This document shows positions 37,548-42,738 of a stretch of 42,738 bases of DNA, piece by piece. Both the position numbers and the translations under genes were made by a program. The notes beneath the pieces are model-generated. The model was not told where the DNA came from and did not search any database. It saw only the letters and a list, made by a program, of their open reading frames with translations. Positions within the stretch are counted from its first letter, which is position 1. The number at the start of each line of letters is the position of its first letter. The DNA is from Kitasatospora indigofera (GTDB lineage Bacteria; Actinomycetota; Actinomycetes; Streptomycetales; Streptomycetaceae), in the NCBI RefSeq assembly GCF_014655955.1, contig NZ_BNBO01000069.1:1-42738 (forward strand), in the 5' to 3' direction.

Positions 37548-39284
37548 TCACTCCGCCGGCAGGCGCGGCGTGCGCGGCGGCACGGTGCGCCGGCTGCCGG
37601 TCGCCTCGAAGGCCGCACCGAGGGCCAGCAGGGCGTTGTCGTCGTAGGCGCGGCCGGCGAAGGTCAGCCCGACGGGCATGCCGGTGTCCGCCATGGTGCC
37701 CATGGGCACGGTGACCGTCGGTATGCCCAGGTGACGGGGCACCAGGTTGCCGTTCGCGACCCAGACGCCGTTGCGCCAGCCGAGTTCGGCGGACGCCTCG
37801 GAGACGTCCATGTCGGCGGGCCCCACGTCGGCGACGGCGGGGAACACCACCGCGTCCAGCCGCAGGTCGTCCATCCACAGCTCCAGGTCGACCCGGCGGG
37901 TCTCCTCAAGCCCGCGCAGCCCCGCCTCGAGGTGCGGCATGTCGGTGAAGGACGCGTACGGGCGCTCGCGCACCAGGCGCGGGTAGTCGCCGATCGTGTC
38001 GTCGAAGCCGGTGTAGCGGTCGGGGAGTTCGCCCTGCTGCTTGGGCCAGATACGGTCGGGGTCGACCTCGGCCAGGGTGGCGAGCGCCGGGTCGCCGTTG
38101 GCCCGGAGGAAGTCGTCCCACGCCCAGGCGGACAGGTCCTCGATCTCGACGGTGAGGAAGTCGCGGCCGACCAGGCCGCGGGTGTGCAGCGAGGGCGCCC
38201 CGGGGCGGTCGGACTCGTAGTTCGACACGACGGGGAAGTCGACCTCGACCACCTCGGCGCCGGCGGCCTCCAGGTCGCGGCGGGCCGCCTCCCACAGGGC
38301 GATCACCGAGGCGCGGGTGTCGATCCGCCGGCCGGTCGGGCCGCCGATGCCGCCGTCGGGGTTGGTGCCGGCGCCGGGGTCGGCGTTGATGTACATCCTG
38401 GGGACGCCGACGCGCCTGCCGGCGAGTGCGGCGTGCGCCGTCGGGGCGTCGGCCGGCGCGAGGGCCGGGTACGAGGCGGGGCGCACCTGCGACGGTGCGG
38501 GCAGCGGCACCCACGGCTGCGCGCGCCACAGGTCGCCGCGCGTCTCCGGGTCGTCGGCCACGATGACGTCGAGCAGTTCGAGCAGGTCGGCCATGGTCCG
38601 GGTGTGCGGGACCACGACGTCCATGGTCGGCACCAGCGGCCAGTTGCCGCGCACCGAGATCACCCCGCGGCTGGGCGTATAGGCGCACAGCGCGTTGTTC
38701 GAGGCGGGCGCCCGGCCGGAGGACCAGGTCTCCTCGCCGAGGCCGAAGGCGCCGAACGACGCCGCCGTCGCGGTGCCGGAGCCGTTGGAGGAGCCGGAGC
38801 CGTAGGCGCTGGTGAGCCAGTCGGCGCTGTACGGGCTCTCCGCGCGGCCGTACACGCCGCGCTGCATGCCGCCGTTCGCCATCGGCGGCATGTTGGTCAG
38901 CCCGATCAGGACCGCCCCGCCGGCGCGCAGCCGCTCGACGGCGAAGGCGTCGCGCTGGGCGACGAGGTGCTCGAAGGCGGGCGAGCCGGCCGCGGCCGTC
39001 AGTCCCTTCGCGAGGTAGCTGTCCTTCGCGGTGTACGGGATGCCGTCCAGCGGGCCGAGCGTCTCGCCGCGCGCGCGTCGGGCGTCGGAGGCCTCCGCCT
39101 CGGCGCGGGCCTCCGGGTTCAGCACCACCAGCGCGTTGAGGGCGGTGCCGGTGCCGGGCCGGTCGTACGCGTCGATCCGCGCGAGGTAGGCGTCGAGCAG
39201 GCCGACCGCGGTGGTCTCGCCTTTCTCCAGCGCCGCGCGCAGGTCGGCGATACCGGTCTCCACAACGTCGAATCGGCGCGTCAT
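37548..39284 (-). CDS. Amidase-signature family hydrolase
   Basis: Protein of 578 residues of the amidase-signature family, which hydrolyses amide bonds with a Ser-cisSer-Lys triad. Lys87 is in GIPYTAKDSYLAKG, the glycine/serine loop is GSGSSNGSG (162-170), and the likely nucleophile is Ser189 in ETWSSGRAPASNN. This last block differs from the common GTDTGGSIRxPA, so it is a divergent member. No signal peptide is present. ATG 39284 has AGGAG eight bases upstream; the longer frame crosses the operator region. It is divergent from a TetR-type repressor across an AT-rich operator, the usual arrangement for substrate-induced expression. The substrate is unknown. Confidence 0.9.
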   Translation of the reverse strand: MTRRFDVVETGIADLRAALEKGETTAVGLLDAYLARIDAYDRPGTGTALNALVVLNPEARAEAEASDARRARGETLGPLDGIPYTAKDSYLAKGLTAAAGSPAFEHLVAQRDAFAVERLRAGGAVLIGLTNMPPMANGGMQRGVYGRAESPYSADWLTSAYGSGSSNGSGTATAASFGAFGLGEETWSSGRAPASNNALCAYTPSRGVISVRGNWPLVPTMDVVVPHTRTMADLLELLDVIVADDPETRGDLWRAQPWVPLPAPSQVRPASYPALAPADAPTAHAALAGRRVGVPRMYINADPGAGTNPDGGIGGPTGRRIDTRASVIALWEAARRDLEAAGAEVVEVDFPVVSNYESDRPGAPSLHTRGLVGRDFLTVEIEDLSAWAWDDFLRANGDPALATLAEVDPDRIWPKQQGELPDRYTGFDDTIGDYPRLVRERPYASFTDMPHLEAGLRGLEETRRVDLELWMDDLRLDAVVFPAVADVGPADMDVSEASAELGWRNGVWVANGNLVPRHLGIPTVTVPMGTMADTGMPVGLTFAGRAYDDNALLALGAAFEATGSRRTVPPRTPRLPAE

Positions 39285-39372
39285 AGGGGTGTCTCCTGGG
39301 AGGTCGGGTCGGGCCGGCCGAGCCGCCGGGCGTCGAACCGATCGCCCGCGGCCGCCGTGCTTCCACTGCACT

Positions 39373-39404
39373 GACTAGATTTTCAGTCTAGACTACAGAT
39401 CTAG
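39373..39404. promoter_or_regulatory. Operator region between amidase and TetR genes
   Basis: An AT-rich patch with CTAGA-N7-TCTAG (39375-39391), the perfect 10-base palindrome AGTCTAGACT (39385-39394), and an overlapping AGATCT (39397-39402). It lies between two divergent starts, 39284 and 39427, as expected for an autoregulating TetR repressor. Confidence 0.6.
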
Positions 39405-39426
39405 GTCACCAGAATCGAGACGAGCC

Positions 39427-40149
39427 ATGCCGACGCCAGAGTCCGAGCCCGCACGGCCGCACCGCCTCCCCGCGGCGGAGGGCGTCACCGGGCCTGTGCC
39501 GGGCACCGGTCCCGGCGGTGCCGCGCAGCCCGTCCGGGCCCTGGCCGACCGGAAGCGTCAGCCCAGCGGCGACGAGGCACGGGGGCGGGCGATGCGGGCC
39601 GCCATCAGCGCCATCGCGGAGAAGGGCACCGCGGCCGTGCGGATGTCGGACATCGCCGCGCGGGCCGGCATGAGCACCGGGCACATCCTGTACCACTTCG
39701 GCAAGAAGGACCGCCTCCTGCTCGAAGTCCTCGCCTGGAGCGAGGCGGACCTCGGCGCCCGGTTCCAGCAGGCCGCGGACGAGGCCGCGTCCCCCGCCGA
39801 GAAGCTGGCGCTGTTCGTCCGCTACTACCTGCCCCGCCACCAGGGCGACGAACGCTACGCCCTGTGGACGCAGGTGCTGGCCCAGCGTCACGACGACGCC
39901 GGCCGGCACCTCCTCACCGCACTGTCCGACGCCTGGGAGGAGCGGCTGGAGGCCATCCTCCGGGAGGGTCAGGCCCTGGGGCGGTTCGCCGCCGTGGACC
40001 CTTCCGAGTTCGTCATCAGGGCCGTCGCCATGCTCAACGGGCTCTCCGGCGACGTGATGTTCGGACGGTCGCGCTGGCAGCACGCCTCCGCGCACTCGTT
40101 CGCCCTGTCCGCCCTCGAACGGGAACTGCGGCCGGGCGGCCGGGCCTGA
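39427..40149 (+). CDS. TetR-family transcriptional regulator
   Basis: Repressor-type protein of up to 240 residues. The helix-turn-helix is at about 50-100 (ISAIAEKGTAAVRMSDIAAR, AGMSTGHILYHFGKKDRLL), with an all-helical ligand domain behind it (LFVRYYLPRHQGDERYALW). The first 45 residues are low-complexity and precede the usual TetR start, so the real start may be an internal GTG; ATG 39427 has only a weak GAGACGAG upstream. It is divergent from the amidase gene and most likely represses it, with the ligand probably the amidase substrate or product. Confidence 0.88.
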   Translation: MPTPESEPARPHRLPAAEGVTGPVPGTGPGGAAQPVRALADRKRQPSGDEARGRAMRAAISAIAEKGTAAVRMSDIAARAGMSTGHILYHFGKKDRLLLEVLAWSEADLGARFQQAADEAASPAEKLALFVRYYLPRHQGDERYALWTQVLAQRHDDAGRHLLTALSDAWEERLEAILREGQALGRFAAVDPSEFVIRAVAMLNGLSGDVMFGRSRWQHASAHSFALSALERELRPGGRA

Positions 40150-40270
40150 CGACGCGGCCGGGGCGGGGTGCCCGGTCGAAGCCCGCACGTCGCGTTCTGA
40201 GGCATCGTCATACCTGTTACTGGTGAGGGGTTTTCCTCGCTGAGCCCCCGGTCCGGTCTTCGGGGTTCGC

Positions 40271-40300
40271 GTCACGGGCCAGGCCCTGCGGGGCTAGGGT
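40271..40300 (+). promoter_or_regulatory. Possible promoter of the NACHT transcript
   Basis: GTCACG (40271-40276) and TAGGGT (40295-40300) are 18 bases apart, a partial match to the housekeeping pattern. The expected start is near 40307, ahead of the small ORF at 40338 and the NACHT gene. The rest of the spacer from 40150 shows nothing. Confidence 0.4.
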
Positions 40301-40337
40301 CGCGGTACTGACGAGCGCGTCCTGCGGGGGAGCGAGC

Positions 40338-40469
40338 ATGGTGGGTGGGGAGCCGGCCCGGGAGGGGCGCCCGGACCGGCCCGGGCGGCCGGGCGGGTGG
40401 CCGGTGCGGGCCGCGGCGGGTGCCCGGCGAACGGGCCGGCCCTGCTGCACGGGCCGGGCACGGGCGTGA
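40338..40469 (+). CDS. Possible 43-residue leader ORF upstream of the NACHT gene
   Basis: The ATG has GGGGGAG six bases upstream, a better ribosome-binding site than that of the NACHT gene itself. The product is Gly/Arg/Pro-rich with a Cys-Cys pair and resembles no family I know; the composition is close to random coding in GC-rich DNA. It ends 37 bases before the chosen NACHT start, so it may only aid translation of that gene. Confidence 0.25.
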   Translation: MVGGEPAREGRPDRPGRPGGWPVRAAAGARRTGRPCCTGRARA

Positions 40470-40506
40470 CCGGGCACCGCCGCCGGGGCGATCACCTCGG
40501 ATCCCC

Positions 40507-42738
40507 GTGACCGGCGCGGAGCGGGGCGGCCGCCGCACCGCCCTCCGCGGATCGGTCGCGCTGCAGTACGGCGACCACAGTGTCCAGAACAACTACTTCA
40601 CCCTGGTCTTCCCCGATCCGGTCGAGGTGGGGGCGCAGCGGCTGGGGCGCGTGGTGCTGGGGCAGTGGCGGCAGGAGGCCGCCCTGCGCGGCCTGTTGGG
40701 GTCGCGGCCGATCCCGGTGCGCTGGCGCGTGACGAGCGGCGGGGAGGCCGGTGACCACCCCGGACCGGGCGGGGACCAGGGCGAGGGCCAGGGCGAGGGC
40801 CAGGGCGAGGGCCAGGGCGGGGACCAGGGCGAGGGCCAGGGCGAGGAGAGCGCGGCGGACCTGGCCGCCTTCGCCGACGCGTTCTCGGACTCGGAGCGGC
40901 GCCGGCTGGTGGTGCTGGGCGGGGCCGGCAGCGGCAAGACCAGCCTGGCCGTCCTGCTGGTGATCGAACTGCTGCAGCGGATGGACGAGGGCGATCCGGT
41001 CCCGGTCCTCCTGTCGCTCGCCTCCTGGCGGCCGGGCGAGGAGCACTTCGCCCGTTGGCTGGAGCGGCAGCTCCTGCGCGAGTACCCCTATCTGGACCTG
41101 GACACCGTCCGGGTGCTCCTGCGCGATCAGCGCGTCCTGCCGGTGCTCGACGGACTGGACGAACTGCCCGCGCCGGAGCGACCGGAGGCCCTGGAGGCGC
41201 TCAACACCGCCCTCGCGGAGGGCGGCCCGCTGATCCTGACCAGCCGGACCGAGGACTACGAGGCGGCGGCCGGCTCGGCCTCCGTGCTCCAGGAGGCCGC
41301 CGTCGTCCGGGCCGAGCCGCTGACCGTCGAGGAGGCCGTGCGGTACCTGCTCGCGAGTGCCACGCCGCAGCACCGGGAGCGCTGGCGTCCGCTCACGGAC
41401 GCGCTCGGCGAGGACCCGTCCTGCCCCGCGGCCGAGGTGCTGAGGGTGCCGCTGATGCTCTGGCTCTGCCGCACCGCCTACCGGCGTCCGATCGCGGGCC
41501 GGCTCCCGGGGGACCTCGCCGACCGGTCGCTCTTTCCCAGCGCCGTGGCGATCGAGGACCACCTGCTGGACTCGCTGGTCCCGGCGGTCTGTCCCGCGGG
41601 GCCCCTGCCACCTGCCCAGCCCGGGCGGAGGGCCTCCCGGGAGGCGCCGTGGCAGGGCCGGCAGCGGGACCCGGAGCGGGTGGCCCGCTGGCTGGGCTTC
41701 CTCGCGCGGCACCTGCAACAACGCGGGACGGCCGACCTCGCCTGGTGGGAGCTGGGCACCGCCGTGCGGCTCGTGCCGCGCATGATCGTGACCGGGCTGG
41801 TGTGCGCGCTCTGCCTCGGCGTCGTCGTCGGCCCGCTGGACGGGGTGGCGGCCGTCCTCGGCCACACCGGGCCGGACCCGGGGCTCTGGCCCGGACTCGT
41901 GCAGGGCGTCCTGCTCGGGGCCGCCGACGTCCTGATCAACGGTGTCCCGGCGGCCGTGGCCTTCGCCCTGGTGCACGGGGCGGGAGTGCTGTTGAGGGGC
42001 GGCGCCCCGGAGCCGTCCCGGGTGCGGATCCGCCTCGGTGGCCGGGCCGGGCGGTCACGGGCCAGGTCGGGGCCCGAGATCCTCGCGCGGGCCGGGCTGG
42101 GGATCGCCGGAGGGCTGGCGGGCGGGTTCGGAATCGGCCTCGTGCAGGGGCTCGTCCGCAAGCTCCTCACCGGAGATCCGCTCGCGCTCAGGGTCGGGCT
42201 GGTGGACGGCGTGATCTACGGGGCGATGTTCGCGTTCGCGGGCGGCATCAGCGGTGCCCTGATGGCCTGGTGCGAGGCCTCGGTCGACATCGTGTCGGCC
42301 CCCGCCCCCCCCGGGAGCTGCTGGGCCGCAACCGCCGGACGGCGTTCCTGCAGTGGTTCATGTTCGCCCCGCTGTTCGGGGTCGCGACCGGGGCGGCCGG
42401 CTGGCCCGCCGTCGAGTTGCTGGACGGGTACCGGTGGGGCGTCCGGCTCGGCTGGACCGTCCCGGACGCCCTCCGGTTCGGTCTCCTCGCCGCCTTCGGG
42501 GCCGGGATCGGCGCCGGGCTCAGCCTGACCGCGTGGGGGCAGTGGGCGGTCTTCGCGCGCCTGTGGCTGCCGTTGACCGGGCGGCTGCCGAGGGCGGCGA
42601 TGACCTTCCTGGAGGGGGGCGTGCTGCGGAAGGTCGGCGCGGTCTACCAGTTCCGGCACACCAGGATCCAGCAGCACTTCGCCCGCTCACCGCTCACCGC
42701 TCACCGCCCAAGCACCCGGAGGAGGCGGCCCGGCGGCG
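40507..42738 (+). CDS. NACHT-type STAND NTPase with C-terminal membrane helices; frameshifted, runs to the window edge
   Basis: STAND-class ATPase resembling the NLR-like proteins abundant in Streptomyces. Residues 18-31 (ALQYGDHSVQNNYF) look like an amyloid-signalling or RHIM-like tag. A Gly/Glu/Gln repeat (89-113) is followed by the NACHT domain: Walker A GGAGSGKTS (138-146) and Walker B LPVLDGLDELP (about 213-222). A helical part and four or more membrane segments follow (MIVTGLVCALCLGVVVGPL, LAGGFGIGLVQGL, IYGAMFAFAGGISGALMAW). At 42305-42312 a run of eight Cs shifts the frame: as read, translation ends at 42528 in unrelated residues. In the frame starting at 42312 it goes on as RELLGRNRRTAFLQWFMF, then a further membrane helix and VYQFRHTRIQQHF, a typical ending of this family. 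The GTG at 40507 is one possible start; ribosome binding is weak. The gene continues beyond the window or ends just at it. Confidence 0.8.
40772..40848 (+). repeat. Minisatellite of GGCGAGGGCCAG units inside the NACHT gene
   Basis: Twelve-base units coding Gly-Glu-Gly-Gln are repeated about five times, with GGGGACCAG interruptions. The unit length keeps the frame, so copy number can change without destroying the protein. It lies between the N-terminal tag and the NACHT domain and probably forms a flexible linker. Confidence 0.85.

Overview
The window is very GC-rich (low-GC stretches occur only in a few intergenic regions), has strong third-position GC bias, frequent GTG starts, TAGRRT-type -10 boxes and leaderless starts. 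The gene families (lipoprotein sugar ABC transporters, DUF5107, LAL regulators, an ECF41 sigma factor, a NACHT NTPase, NRPS with MbtH, a glyoxylate-shunt cluster) point to a Streptomyces or Kitasatospora-type actinomycete. No tRNA, rRNA, CRISPR array, transposase or phage gene was seen.

Layout. (1) 1-4118: end of a sugar-uptake operon (binding-protein tail, two permeases, DUF5107/TPR protein), closed by very strong hairpins. (2) 4758-8249: three leftward genes: an orphan sugar-binding lipoprotein behind an AT-rich operator region, a TmrB-like ATPase and a GNAT acetyltransferase. (3) 8781-10577: a Tat-exported GH55 beta-1,3-glucanase with a LacI-type operator. (4) 10721-24271: a HEAT-repeat protein and a specialised-metabolism block: class I terpene synthase, P450, stand-alone condensation-like protein, dimodular NRPS (A-PCP-C-A-PCP, no thioesterase), MbtH protein and a divergent LAL regulator. 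(5) 24395-25362: a cobalamin riboswitch ahead of a 48-codon ORF that is translationally coupled to an acyl-CoA thioesterase. (6) 25622-32522: leftward tsaD, 3-hydroxybutyryl-CoA dehydrogenase, malate synthase and isocitrate lyase, with a divergent RamB-type regulator. (7) 32643-34950: a Met/His-rich membrane protein and a PepSY-TM protein. (8) 35146-37333: an FAD oxidoreductase and ECF41 sigma factor behind a matching ECF41-type promoter. (9) 37548-40149: an amidase and a divergent TetR regulator. (10) 40271-42738: a membrane-anchored NACHT NTPase with a possible amyloid-signalling motif at its N terminus, frameshifted in a run of eight C residues.

The most interesting system is the compact NRPS locus. 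The separately encoded condensation-like protein has lost the catalytic second histidine (HLLVADG instead of HHxxxDG). It lies between the NRPS and a P450 that lacks the usual acid-alcohol pair in its I-helix. By analogy with the X-domain of glycopeptide NRPSs, it may dock the P450 on a carrier-bound dipeptide. The second is the B12 riboswitch driving an acyl-CoA thioesterase beside the glyoxylate-shunt genes. The third is the NACHT protein with an RHIM/BASS-like tag. All assignments come from reading the sequence by eye; no database search was run.
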